Positions 17,519 through 26,033 of a stretch of DNA of 35,741 nucleotides are shown one piece after another. The stretch spans positions 1 through 35,741 of the forward strand of contig JBDRUN010000015.1 of NCBI GenBank assembly GCA_039801365.1. The letters are read 5' to 3'. Source of the stretch: a candidate division WOR-3 bacterium (GTDB taxonomy: Bacteria; Hydrothermota; Tepidihabitantia; Tepidihabitantales; Tepidihabitantaceae). Position 1 is the stretch's first letter. Each line of letters opens with the position of its first letter. A model generated the notes under the pieces. It did not search any database. It saw only the letters and a program-made list of their open reading frames with translations, and was not told the origin of the DNA. Both the position numbers and the translations under genes were made by a program.

Positions 17519-18883
17519 TTACTTACCTTTGTCAGCCACTAGCACTGTCTGTTTCTGCTTCTTGCCTAGTTCCTGAAGCGCCTCGCCTGCAACATAGAAC
17601 GAACCGGCTACCACAACAGGGGTTTTGTCTGCGGCAAGACGCAGCGCCTCAGCCAGTCCAGTTCTCACGCTACCGGCCGCAACGTGCCGAATCCCAAGCC
17701 GGGTGAAGATGCGTTTCAAATGCGAAATCTTCTCAGCCCGCGGCGAAGCGGGCTCTACGAGTATCACAATCTCAACCTTCGGTACGAGCGGCGCGACCGT
17801 CGCAGTGATGAGTTTGCCGGAAAGGGAACCGTAAACGAGGATAACCTTTGTGCCAAGGTGCATCTCAATTGCTTCAGCCAGGGCACGTCCGGAATCAGGA
17901 TTGTGGCACGAATCCAAGACTACGAGTGGCTCTTGTGATACAACTTGGCATCGAGCTGGGATACTCACCTTGGCAAGTCCCTGCTTCACGCTATCAAGCC
18001 TAATCCGGCAGTCCTCGCGGGCCAACAGCCCAAGCACACCGAGTACGGTTGCGCAGTTCTCCACTTGGTGCTGCCCAAGCAGCGGTAGCTCTATCCTCCC
18101 TGCGCCGAGCTCAGACAAGACGGAAAAAGCAACTCCACCACCTAGGCCCTGAGCCCCGGGTACCTTAGCCTTCTGCACTGATACTGCCTCAACGTTCCAG
18201 ACTCGGACCCGGTCAGTGGCTGGCACCAGTTCTGCGCCTATTCGGTACGCCTGGTGCGAGAGTTCTGCCTTGGCTTCGGGCACCTGCATTCCGATGACAA
18301 CCGGCCGGCCAACCCGCATGATACCCGCCTTTTCGCGCGCTATCTTACGCACAGTTCTGCCGAGCACCGCCACATGGTCAAGCCCGATACGGGTGATTAC
18401 CGAAACCGTAGGTTTGCAGAGATTCGTTGCGTCCAGCCTACCCCCAAGTCCGACCTCGATCACGGTCCAGTCCGGCTGCTTACGGGCAAACAGCTCAAAC
18501 GCCATTGCTGTTATCAGTTCGAAGTAACTCACTGGCTGCTGGCGAACAAGTGGCCGAAAACGTTCGGCCAAGGCGGCGAAAGCACGTTTCGAGAGATACT
18601 CACCGTCCAACTGGATCCTCTCCCTGACCGTGCTGACGTGCGGCGAGACGAACAGTCCCGTGCGAAGCCCGCACGCCCTCAGCGCTGATTCGAGCATGTA
18701 GCAGACCGAACCCTTGCCTTTAGTTCCGCCCACAAGAACCACGTTCTTGAGTTGGGCCTGCGGGTTTCCGGCCAGCGCGAGCAGCCTGCGGATATTGTCG
18801 AGCTTGAACCGGTTTCTCGGTTTCGCTTGCTTCTCGTAGTTCACCAGACTGTCAAGAAAGCGAAGAGCCTCACTGTATGTCAT
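17519..18883 (-). CDS. folC: bifunctional folylpolyglutamate/dihydrofolate synthase
   Basis: FolC adds glutamate to folates and/or dihydropteroate using ATP. The 454-residue protein has the P-loop GGTKGKGS at 52-59 (usually GTNGKGS), the Mur-ligase-like segment VIEVGLGGRLDATN, and the C-terminal motif VVLDSCHNPDSGRAL. Length is normal. Whether it has both activities cannot be told from sequence alone. The ATG at 18883 overlaps the stop of lpxA as ATGA, so it is probably co-translated with the lipid A genes upstream. It is the last gene of that block; grpE lies 192 bases beyond, behind its own predicted promoter. Confidence 0.94.
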   Translation of the reverse strand: MTYSEALRFLDSLVNYEKQAKPRNRFKLDNIRRLLALAGNPQAQLKNVVLVGGTKGKGSVCYMLESALRACGLRTGLFVSPHVSTVRERIQLDGEYLSKRAFAALAERFRPLVRQQPVSYFELITAMAFELFARKQPDWTVIEVGLGGRLDATNLCKPTVSVITRIGLDHVAVLGRTVRKIAREKAGIMRVGRPVVIGMQVPEAKAELSHQAYRIGAELVPATDRVRVWNVEAVSVQKAKVPGAQGLGGGVAFSVLSELGAGRIELPLLGQHQVENCATVLGVLGLLAREDCRIRLDSVKQGLAKVSIPARCQVVSQEPLVVLDSCHNPDSGRALAEAIEMHLGTKVILVYGSLSGKLITATVAPLVPKVEIVILVEPASPRAEKISHLKRIFTRLGIRHVAAGSVRTGLAEALRLAADKTPVVVAGSFYVAGEALQELGKKQKQTVLVADKGK

Positions 18884-19722
18884 TCACTACCCACTGTCTC
18901 GCTGTCGTCGCCGGTTCGGAGTTCCAGACCTCGTCTCGTGGTCTGAGCGAACTCAAGGAAACTTCCTATTTGTTCCAGCCCACAGCCCGGCTGCGCACTG
19001 GGCAGAATTTCAGCCTCAATCTGTGCGACGGCCTGAGCCAGGTTCAGACCTGAACGGTAGACGAGCCGGTAGACCTGCTTCAACAACAGCACAGCCTCCC
19101 TCGGCACACCGGCCCGCTCCATGCCGCGAAGGTTCAGGCCTCTGACCCGGCACGGGTTACCGGCTGCGACCACAAACGGCGGCACGTCCTTGTTCACATA
19201 GGAACAGGCACCGACCATCGCCAGCTCGCCGACGCGACAAAACTGATGGATACCAGTGAGCCCGCCGATGTTTGCCCGATCTCCGACCTCGACATGACCG
19301 GCAAGTTGCACGCCGTTGGTAATGATGCAACCGCTCCCGATACGACAGTTGTGTCCAATATGCACATATGCCATCACCAGGTTGCTGTCTCCGATGATCG
19401 TCATCTTACCGTCACCGGTCGCCCGGTTTGCGGTTACGTACTCGCAGAACACATTGTCCGAACCGATGACAACCGCGGTATCCTCCCCGCGATAGTTCCG
19501 GTCCATTGGTGCCGAACCAATGACCGCTCCGGTTCCGAACCGGCATCGCATACCGACGCGCACCCTGCCCTCAAGCCGACAGAATGGCCCAACCTCCGAC
19601 CCGGCGCCCAGTTGTACCTCGGGTGCGACAACGGCACTCGGATGCACCCGTGGCGCTGGCAGGGCATCAGGGTCTGAATCCTGCTGCGCAGCAGTAGCGA
19701 GTCGCGGCCGCTCCGTTCTCAC
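18880..19722 (-). CDS. lpxA: acyl-ACP--UDP-N-acetylglucosamine O-acyltransferase LpxA
   Basis: LpxA performs the first step of lipid A synthesis, acylation of UDP-GlcNAc at the 3-OH. The 280-residue protein is a left-handed beta helix of hexapeptide repeats. The catalytic HIGHN segment, NGVQLAGHVEVGDRANIGGLTGIHQFC and VPPFVVAAGNPCRVRGLN identify LpxA rather than LpxD. The start is GTG without a strong ribosome binding site. The first 25 residues are not conserved; part of them is encoded by GGGTCTG AATCCTG (19670-19683), two units of the heptad family. fabZ lies directly upstream and folC overlaps downstream. Confidence 0.94.
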   Translation of the reverse strand: MRTERPRLATAAQQDSDPDALPAPRVHPSAVVAPEVQLGAGSEVGPFCRLEGRVRVGMRCRFGTGAVIGSAPMDRNYRGEDTAVVIGSDNVFCEYVTANRATGDGKMTIIGDSNLVMAYVHIGHNCRIGSGCIITNGVQLAGHVEVGDRANIGGLTGIHQFCRVGELAMVGACSYVNKDVPPFVVAAGNPCRVRGLNLRGMERAGVPREAVLLLKQVYRLVYRSGLNLAQAVAQIEAEILPSAQPGCGLEQIGSFLEFAQTTRRGLELRTGDDSETVGSE

Positions 19723-19745
19723 CTAGCGTGCTCGCGTAGTTCGGC

Positions 19746-20174
19746 TCAGCCTCTGAGCACGCCCATCACTGTTGCCTCGCATGCCAGCTCGCCGTCAACC
19801 GAGGCAGTACCTTGGAGCTTGTACAGGCCTGCTTTGCCGCCAACCAGCTCTGCCGTTAGGACCAGGCGCTCACCAGGTTTCACTATTCGCCTGAACCTCG
19901 CCCGTTCGATGCTGGCGAACAGGGTGTTGCGGCCCTTGCGCTCCTCCTGTTGGACGAGAACCAAGAGAATCCCGGCCTGAGCAATGGCCTCCACCATCAG
20001 CACACCGGGAAACACCGGATTGCCCGGGAAGTGCCCTGAAAAGAAGAACTCTTCTGGCCTGAGTTCACGGTATGCCTCAATCCGGCCTGGATCAAGTCTG
20101 GTAACACCGTCAACGAAAAGAAAAGGTTCGCGGTGTGGCAGCAGTCGTTTGATCTCGTCAATGCCCATTATCAT
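19746..20174 (-). CDS. fabZ: 3-hydroxyacyl-ACP dehydratase FabZ
   Basis: FabZ dehydrates 3-hydroxyacyl-ACP in fatty acid synthesis and competes with LpxA and LpxD for the same substrate, which explains its place among lpx genes. The 142-residue hot-dog-fold protein has LLPHREPFLFVD at 11-22 and the active-site helix GHFPGNPVFPGVLMVEAIAQ at 47-66, with catalytic His48 and Glu62. The ATG at 20174 has GAGGAG about six bases upstream and is preferred to Met3. Confidence 0.96.
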   Translation of the reverse strand: MIMGIDEIKRLLPHREPFLFVDGVTRLDPGRIEAYRELRPEEFFFSGHFPGNPVFPGVLMVEAIAQAGILLVLVQQEERKGRNTLFASIERARFRRIVKPGERLVLTAELVGGKAGLYKLQGTASVDGELACEATVMGVLRG

Positions 20175-20235
20175 CCCTGGCTCCTCTCGGTATGCTCCAG
20201 TCTACGGTTCGCTATCTGTCGTTCCGCATCTTGCA

Positions 20236-21141
20236 TCATTCCTTCAGTGCCCTTTCTAGTTTCCGCACGAATTCGAGATTTATGTCATGTCCGGGCCGAA
20301 ACGCGAAAAGCTCCGCTCCTACCGGCCGGCCAAGCAGCGCCAAGTCACCGACAAGGTCCAGTACCTTGTGTCGGCACGGCTCGCACGTCAGCCGCCACCG
20401 TGCCGGATATACGAACGCGCCGTGCTGCCCGCGGCCGGTGACCTTCCTCAGTCCGAAGCGCAGGCCGAGACGTTGCCGCGCCGAGGGCAAGTCGACCCAG
20501 CCAAACGTGCGAGCCCGCGCAATATCGCGGACAAAGGCACCCGCGGTTTCTACAAAGCTAACGTACTGAGGCCCGATTCTAGGTAGTTGTACAAAGCAGT
20601 TGATGGTCAATCGACTCGCGGGAAAGGCTGCAATGAATCGCGTACCACTCTGCACGAGTAACGGCCGCCTGAGATGCGCTGTCCTCGGTCCGACCTGATA
20701 ACGCACCATCCCGGCCTGCATCATAGCTGTCACGTACGGCTGTGCGCTACCGTCAAGCAAAGGCAACCGCGACCCTGAAGTCTCAACCAGAAGATCGGTC
20801 ACTCCCAGCCCGTAGCAGGCAGCAAGTAGATGCTCAACCATCCGGACTGTCCTGATACCCTGACCTAGACATGTCTCGTATCCGCGTGTCACAGCGTTCC
20901 CGACTGTAGCCCGCACCGCCTGAGTCCAGTCACAAGGTTGCCAGCCTGCTTCGGCCCGATGCCGGACCGACACAGGCCAGGCCCGGGTTCTGGATGCGGT
21001 ATTGCGAACAAACCAAATCCCTGAACCTGGTCCGGCCGGTCGCAGCGTCACCTGTGCCGGCCGACCACTACGGTCTACCCCGCACCGAGTCACCGGCCGC
21101 GCGATGGTCGCACCGCAGTACTTCAATGTCTCGCCGCTCAC
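20236..21141 (-). CDS. lpxC: UDP-3-O-acyl-N-acetylglucosamine deacetylase LpxC
   Basis: LpxC is the zinc-dependent deacetylase and committed step of lipid A synthesis. The longest frame begins at 21249, but I chose GTG 21141: it overlaps the lpxD stop as GTGA, has GGAG upstream, and gives 301 residues, close to the usual length. Zinc ligands are His104 (in MVEHLLAA), His258 and Asp262 (in RHKVLDLVGDL). Glu103 and His285 are the catalytic pair. RDIARARTFGWV matches the conserved FVRDIARARTFGF. The N-terminal segment usually reading GVGLHSG is degenerate here (CGVDRSG), and an insert rich in Arg and Trp follows residue 55, so the protein is divergent. Confidence 0.92.
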   Translation of the reverse strand: MSGETLKYCGATIARPVTRCGVDRSGRPAQVTLRPAGPGSGIWFVRNTASRTRAWPVSVRHRAEAGWQPCDWTQAVRATVGNAVTRGYETCLGQGIRTVRMVEHLLAACYGLGVTDLLVETSGSRLPLLDGSAQPYVTAMMQAGMVRYQVGPRTAHLRRPLLVQSGTRFIAAFPASRLTINCFVQLPRIGPQYVSFVETAGAFVRDIARARTFGWVDLPSARQRLGLRFGLRKVTGRGQHGAFVYPARWRLTCEPCRHKVLDLVGDLALLGRPVGAELFAFRPGHDINLEFVRKLERALKE

Positions 21142-21791
21142 CGCTTCACTGCTCCAGCGTCCGATTCCTCTTTCCCGAATCGCCTCCACAGTCCTGCCCA
21201 GAAACGCTTCGTTTGATCGTGATGTCGGGCCGGAATTCCCGAGTAGCACGCACCCGGCGGCACCGAGCGGAACACTGCGGCACGCGCAAGAATGACTGCG
21301 TTATCGCCGATGCGGACGTGGTCCTTCACTCCAACCTGACCACCGATCATCACGTAGTCGCCAATGATCACGCTACCGGCAATCCCGGTCTGCGCTGCAA
21401 TCACGCAGTGTTTGCCAATCCGGACGTTGTGCGCGATATGGACCTGACTATCAATCTTGGTTCCTTGGCCGATTCTCGTTTCCCGCCCATGCTTGGCTCG
21501 GCAAACAGTGCAGTTCGCTCCAATTTCGACGTCATCCTCGACAATCACACCCCCCGTGTGGGGCAGGTGATGATACTTACCGTCAACGAACTCGTACCCG
21601 AAACCTGCAGCGCCGATTACCGTACCTGGTCCGACCCGGACGCGAGCACCAAGCCGTGCATGGCCGACAATCACTGCATTCTCGCCGATGACCGCGTCTG
21701 GCCCAACAGAGACGTCCGGTCCAACAAAAGCACCAGCCCCTATCCGTGCGCTCGGGTCAATCCCGACCATCAGGGAGGAGTTGCATCGCAT
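21138..21791 (-). CDS. lpxD: short LpxD-type UDP-3-O-acylglucosamine N-acyltransferase
   Basis: LpxD adds the second acyl chain to UDP-acylglucosamine. The protein of 217 residues is nearly all hexapeptide-repeat beta helix. Specific LpxD motifs are VIGAAGFGYEF, VIVEDDVEIGANCTV, the catalytic HIAHN, CVIAAQTGIAGSVIIGD and SGIPARHH. Typical LpxD is about 340 residues with an N-terminal uridine-binding domain of about 100. That domain is missing. An in-frame TAA lies a few codons upstream of the ATG, and only 156 bases separate this gene from skp, too few to encode it in any frame. The start has no clear ribosome binding site; Met8 is an alternative. It sits between skp and lpxC, the usual place for lpxD. 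Confidence 0.85.
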   Translation of the reverse strand: MRCNSSLMVGIDPSARIGAGAFVGPDVSVGPDAVIGENAVIVGHARLGARVRVGPGTVIGAAGFGYEFVDGKYHHLPHTGGVIVEDDVEIGANCTVCRAKHGRETRIGQGTKIDSQVHIAHNVRIGKHCVIAAQTGIAGSVIIGDYVMIGGQVGVKDHVRIGDNAVILARAAVFRSVPPGACYSGIPARHHDQTKRFWAGLWRRFGKEESDAGAVKR

Positions 21792-21947
21792 ACGTCTCGG
21801 CCGGCGCTCAGCGTCGGGAATGAGTTACTTGACGCCTCGATTCCGGCCCGGCTATCGACTCGACATCAAGGTTGGGGCTTGCGTGACAGTCTCGGATTCC
21901 GGACACCGTCCTCACGTATCGCATAGCGCTCAGGGCATAACACATCA

Positions 21948-22901
21948 TTATGGTTTCTGTACGCTCGTCATCAGAACCTGAACAGCCCTGGCAACCTGAA
22001 CCCTCAAGTCCTCAATCCGGTTCGTCTCTCCAGTTTCGGTACGCACCACGGTACCAAGACGGACGTCAATAATTGTCAGACTAAACGATATCTTTCGATC
22101 CTGCTTCGCGCAATCACCGAAAACCGCATAGTCGGCGTCTAAGGCCCGGGCAACATCCAGCGCCTCGGTCTGACCGATCTGCCGCCCGGCAAACCCGCGT
22201 GCCTGAACCAGTTCGTCTGCCTTCTGGTTTCCGACCATCTCAGTGTTCGGCTGGGACCGCACCAGGTCGTAGCAAAACTGCCTGGTCTGCGAACCGATCC
22301 GGTCCTGCCGTGCTTCGTCGTTCGTCTCGTATATCGGCATTACCGCATAAACGGACTTTCTCGTCCCGGCCGGTCCGACCGGTGCATACTCACGATTCAG
22401 CTCTGCTACCACCTCATCGGTCAGGTCAAGTCCGGGCTGAGCATACACAACTTCGATCTTGGCGGCATCGAGTACAAGGGAGTAACCTTCTTCCTCGGCA
22501 ATCTTGCTGACAACCGCATTTATTTTCTCGACGATTGGCGCAATCAGCTCGTCGTTCTTCTGGTCAATCTTACCGCCGTCGCGGTACACCTGGTCAACGA
22601 AGGCATCATACCGGCTCTTGCGCTGCTGGACCTCGGCCTGTTTCGCCCGCTTGCCATCTTCCGAGAGCGTCAGCTCCTGAGACTCGTACTCCTCCTGAGC
22701 CCGCTCGTAATCAGCTCGCAGCGAGTCGGCCTGGGCGCGAAACTTGGCGATTTCACTTTCCAGCTCCTTTTTTGCCTCCTTCGCCGCCTCGTACTTTGAG
22801 ATAATTGCATCTGAATCAATGTAGCCAACCTTGTACTCCTTGGCTCCGAGCGACATAATCAAAGCAAGTCCCAGTCCGACGAAAAATATTCGCGGCGTCA
22901 T
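21948..22901 (-). CDS. Skp/OmpH-like periplasmic chaperone fused to a TolB_N/CsgG-like domain
   Basis: Residues 1-20 are a signal peptide. Residues 22-165 match OmpH/Skp: YKVGYIDSDAIISKYEAAKEAKKELE, a long charged coiled coil (about 30-115), and a return strand ending SLVLDAAKIEVVYAQPGLDLTDEVVAELN. Skp carries outer-membrane proteins across the periplasm and is usually about 160 residues. Here a second domain follows at 185-317, with VYAVMPIYETNDEAR, ALDVARALDADYAVFGD and SFSLTIIDVRLGTVV. That order resembles the alpha/beta domains of TolB-N, CsgG or LpoB proteins; this assignment is by pattern and is moderate. The ATG overlaps the mtaB stop as ATGA, and lpxD follows. Confidence 0.82.
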   Translation of the reverse strand: MTPRIFFVGLGLALIMSLGAKEYKVGYIDSDAIISKYEAAKEAKKELESEIAKFRAQADSLRADYERAQEEYESQELTLSEDGKRAKQAEVQQRKSRYDAFVDQVYRDGGKIDQKNDELIAPIVEKINAVVSKIAEEEGYSLVLDAAKIEVVYAQPGLDLTDEVVAELNREYAPVGPAGTRKSVYAVMPIYETNDEARQDRIGSQTRQFCYDLVRSQPNTEMVGNQKADELVQARGFAGRQIGQTEALDVARALDADYAVFGDCAKQDRKISFSLTIIDVRLGTVVRTETGETNRIEDLRVQVARAVQVLMTSVQKP

Positions 22902-24250
22902 GCCACCTCCTTGACAGTGTTAGTCTTTGAGTATCCGACCGCGCCGGCGCAGTCGTGGCTCGGCCGCCCGGTCACCGGCTGGCCGACCAGGCGGCCAGAT
23001 TCCAACACAATCATCATATCAACCATCCTGCGCGGCTCAGTTGCGCTCAAGGGGTCCAATGCCACCCTCAGGTAGTTGTCGGTCAACGCCGTGGCGCACG
23101 ATTCCACAACCGCACTCCGCACAGTACCGACAAACCGGCTGCTGTACTCCTGCCTGAACCGAACCGAGCGCTCACGCAGCAGCCTTGCCCTTGCTCTGCG
23201 CTCGCCTGCAGCCGGCACGTCCGCCATCCCTGCCGCCGGGGTTCCAGGCCGGGCCGAGTATGAGAAGACATGCAGATACCCAGGTGCAAGCCGGTCAATA
23301 AGGGCCACAGTTCGACTGAATGAGACCTCGCTCTCGGCCGGCAATCCAACGATGACATCGAACCCGATGTTCGCATCTGGCCGGACCCGCCTGAGTTCGG
23401 CGACCAGTGCGGCAAATGCCTGGCTGTCATAACGCCTTTCCATACGGGCAAGCACTCCGTCATCACCAGACTGAAGTGCCAGATGAAAATGTGGTGCCAT
23501 CCGCTGATCACTGACTAAGTCCAAGATTGCCCGGCTCACTGTATCCGGCTCCAGCGAGCCGAGTCGAATCCGGACCGGTCGGCGGCCTGCCTGGACGAAC
23601 ATCATTCGTACAAGCCCGGCCAAGTCCGTGCCGTCGTCATCCTGATATAGACCAAGATTCAGACCGGTCAATACCACTTCCTGGAAACCTCTCGCCAAAA
23701 GCTGTTCAAACTGGTGACAGACGACCTTGGTTGGTACCGAAACCGGCCGGCCGCGCAACCGACCGACGACGCAGTAGCCGCACTCTCGGTTGCACCCGTC
23801 TTGGACTTTGAGAAACGCCCGGCTACGCCGAGGCTCCGGGCAAACGCAAGCAATCTCGGCCTGTTTTCTCGCATTGTCCCAAACCTCTGCAACACCGGGA
23901 ATCGACCATACCCTGGCCGGTGCCCGTTCCGCCAGACATCCAAGCACGACAACCCTGGGTCTGGGGACAGGTTGGCACGCACGCCGGATGAGCTGAATCG
24001 AGGAACGGTCAGCCGCCGCGGTCACGGTACAGGTATTCACGAAGCAGAAATCCGCCGTTCGGACATCACCGACAAGCCCGAACCCAAGCTGAATCAGCCT
24101 GGCCCGCAGCGCATCGCTCTCCGCCTGGTTGAGACGACAGCCGGCGGTAAGGACGTTCGCGCGAGCCCCAACCTCCACCCCTGCTGACCTAGACGATAAA
24201 CTCGACCGCCGAGTGCCACGCAAGGCGTAAGGCGTCAAGCCTCTGGCCAC
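22898..24250 (-). CDS. mtaB: tRNA (t6A37) methylthiotransferase MtaB
   Basis: MtaB is a radical-SAM enzyme that adds a methylthio group to t6A37 in tRNA. The N-terminal domain shows AGCRLNQAES and CFVNTCTVTAAADR with cluster cysteines. The radical-SAM site is VQDGCNRECGYCVVGRLRGRPVS, matching MtaB better than MiaB or RimO. A TRAM-like region lies at about 365-425. The GTG at 24250 gives 450 residues and overlaps rpsA by 16 bases, but the first 24 residues are unlike the family. GTG 24178 (residue 25) would give a start about 15 residues before the first cysteine, as is normal, so the annotated start is uncertain. Confidence 0.88.
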   Translation of the reverse strand: MARGLTPYALRGTRRSSLSSRSAGVEVGARANVLTAGCRLNQAESDALRARLIQLGFGLVGDVRTADFCFVNTCTVTAAADRSSIQLIRRACQPVPRPRVVVLGCLAERAPARVWSIPGVAEVWDNARKQAEIACVCPEPRRSRAFLKVQDGCNRECGYCVVGRLRGRPVSVPTKVVCHQFEQLLARGFQEVVLTGLNLGLYQDDDGTDLAGLVRMMFVQAGRRPVRIRLGSLEPDTVSRAILDLVSDQRMAPHFHLALQSGDDGVLARMERRYDSQAFAALVAELRRVRPDANIGFDVIVGLPAESEVSFSRTVALIDRLAPGYLHVFSYSARPGTPAAGMADVPAAGERRARARLLRERSVRFRQEYSSRFVGTVRSAVVESCATALTDNYLRVALDPLSATEPRRMVDMMIVLESGRLVGQPVTGRPSHDCAGAVGYSKTNTVKEVA

Positions 24251-26013
24251 TCCTCGTCATGGTCCTGGCCGCGCAGATGGTCCTCGAGTGTGAACCGGTC
24301 GGTCGGCTCCTCACGTAGTTCCTCCGGCTCGGTCTCAAGTTCCTCGGCTTCATCCGGCCCAGGCTCCTGCCCAGATAAAACCCGCTCACTCAGCGTAATC
24401 CGACGGTGGGCAAGGTCAATTCTTGAAACTTTGAGCTCAAGCTCCTCACCAATCTGGTAATTCTCTCGAACCTTCTTGCCGCCCCTGGCAAGCTGGCTCA
24501 GCGGCACAAAACCCTCGACACCATACTGCAGGCTTACAACCACACCCGGTTTGGGCAGGTCGACAATCCGGGCCCGCACTACATCGCCCTCGGCCAGTTC
24601 CTTGCTTATTCTGTAGAACGGGTCTTCCATGGTCTGCTTCAATCCCAGCGTTATGCGCCGATTCTCCTTGTCAATGCCAAGAATGATCGTGTCAACCCGC
24701 TGGCCCTTCTTCAGCTCCTCGCGCGGATGCTTGACTCGTCTGGTCCACGACATGTCGGCGTTGTGAATCAGTCCTTCGATACCTTCCTCGATTTCACAGA
24801 AGGCACCAAAGTCCTTCAGCACCTTGACTCTACCTTGGACGCGCTGACCAACGTGATACTTCTCGTCAATCAACGACCAGGGATCAGGCATTGTCTGTTT
24901 CAGGCCGAGCGATATCCGGCGGTTTTCCTTGTCGATGTTGAGGACGACTGCCTCAACCTCCTGGTCCACCGAGAGAATCTGGGATGGATGGTGAATTGAC
25001 TTCGTCCAAGACATCTCCGAAATGTGAATCAGCCCCTCGATACCCTTTTCGAGTTCGACGAAAGCGCCGTACTCGGCTAGGGTCGTAACCCGGCCCTTAA
25101 CTCGCGTGCCGATTGGATATTTTTCCTCGACCCGCTCCCAGGGGTGCGGACTCATCTGCTTCAGCCCCACCGTAACACGGCCGGTCTTCTCATCCGCCGA
25201 GATCACCTTAACCTTGATTTCGTCGCCGACGTTCACAACTTCCTTCGGGTGAACAACCTTGTTCCACGCCAGATCGGAGATATGCAGCAAGGCATCAACT
25301 CCGCCGATGTCCACAAACGCACCGAAGTCGGTTATCGTCTTCACCGTCCCTTGAACCACGTCGCCGACTGCAATCCGGGCGAAAAGCTCACGCCGTGCCT
25401 GCTCCTGGCGTTCCTCCAGCAACACACGACGTGATACTACGATGTTCTTCTTGAACCAGTTGACCGAGATAATCTTCACCTCGACCTGTTTACCCAAGAG
25501 TACATCGAGGTTGGGCACCGGCCGTAGGTCAACCTGCGACCCGGGCAGGAACGCGTCCAGCCCCATAACTTCAACTGCCAGACCTCCCTTTACCCTTCGA
25601 AGTATCGTCGCCGGAACTCCTTCAGAACTCTCGGACTTCTGTTTTATCTGCTCCCAGGCGAGCTGAAAATCGGCCTTGCGCTTGGAAATTGCGGGAAAGC
25701 CGTCGGCGTCTTCAATCGCCTCAAGACAAACCTTGACCTCCTGGCCTTCCTTGACCTCGTCCGGGTTGCGGAACTCATCTAGCGGCAGAATGCCCTCTGC
25801 CTTCAGGCCCAGGTCAACCAGCACCGCGTTGGGCAGCTTCTTGATTATCCGGCCGGTTACAATCTCGCCCACCTTCAGACTGGGGAAGGACGAGTCGTAA
25901 ATACTGGTCATCGTTTCATTGGTCTCGGCCCCGGTTGCGCGGCTAGTAGGTCGCGGTTCAACCGTCGGACCGGTTGGTTCTGCCGGCACGCCGGCAGGAT
26001 TTTCGTCAGTCAT
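24235..26013 (-). CDS. rpsA: 30S ribosomal protein S1, six S1 domains
   Basis: S1 binds mRNA and helps initiation. Six S1 repeats can be counted: GEIVTGRIIKKLPNAV; a degenerate second repeat with GGLAVEVMGLDAFLPGS; then four canonical ones, beginning GDVVQGTVKTITDFGAF, GTRVKGRVTTLAEYGAF, GQRVQGRVKVLKDFGAF and GDVVRARIVDLPKPG. The C-terminal tail is very acidic. The longest frame starts at 26037 and overlaps ispH as ATGA, but that ATG has no ribosome binding site. The ATG at 26013 follows AGGAGG (26024-26029) by ten bases and is preferred, giving 592 residues. The cmk-plsC-ispH-rpsA order recurs in many bacteria. Confidence 0.95.
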   Translation of the reverse strand: MTDENPAGVPAEPTGPTVEPRPTSRATGAETNETMTSIYDSSFPSLKVGEIVTGRIIKKLPNAVLVDLGLKAEGILPLDEFRNPDEVKEGQEVKVCLEAIEDADGFPAISKRKADFQLAWEQIKQKSESSEGVPATILRRVKGGLAVEVMGLDAFLPGSQVDLRPVPNLDVLLGKQVEVKIISVNWFKKNIVVSRRVLLEERQEQARRELFARIAVGDVVQGTVKTITDFGAFVDIGGVDALLHISDLAWNKVVHPKEVVNVGDEIKVKVISADEKTGRVTVGLKQMSPHPWERVEEKYPIGTRVKGRVTTLAEYGAFVELEKGIEGLIHISEMSWTKSIHHPSQILSVDQEVEAVVLNIDKENRRISLGLKQTMPDPWSLIDEKYHVGQRVQGRVKVLKDFGAFCEIEEGIEGLIHNADMSWTRRVKHPREELKKGQRVDTIILGIDKENRRITLGLKQTMEDPFYRISKELAEGDVVRARIVDLPKPGVVVSLQYGVEGFVPLSQLARGGKKVRENYQIGEELELKVSRIDLAHRRITLSERVLSGQEPGPDEAEELETEPEELREEPTDRFTLEDHLRGQDHDEEWPEA

Positions 26014-26033
26014 CGTAGCAGTTCCTCCTGAAC

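Noticed and set aside
21142-21249. Longer LpxC start at 21249
   Set aside because: The extra residues overlap lpxD and are unlike LpxC; GTG 21141 has GTGA coupling and a GGAG site.
20994-21926. 310-residue plus-strand frame across lpxC and lpxD
   Set aside because: Both minus-strand genes have catalytic motifs and coupled stop/start; the plus frame has neither motifs nor a ribosome binding site.
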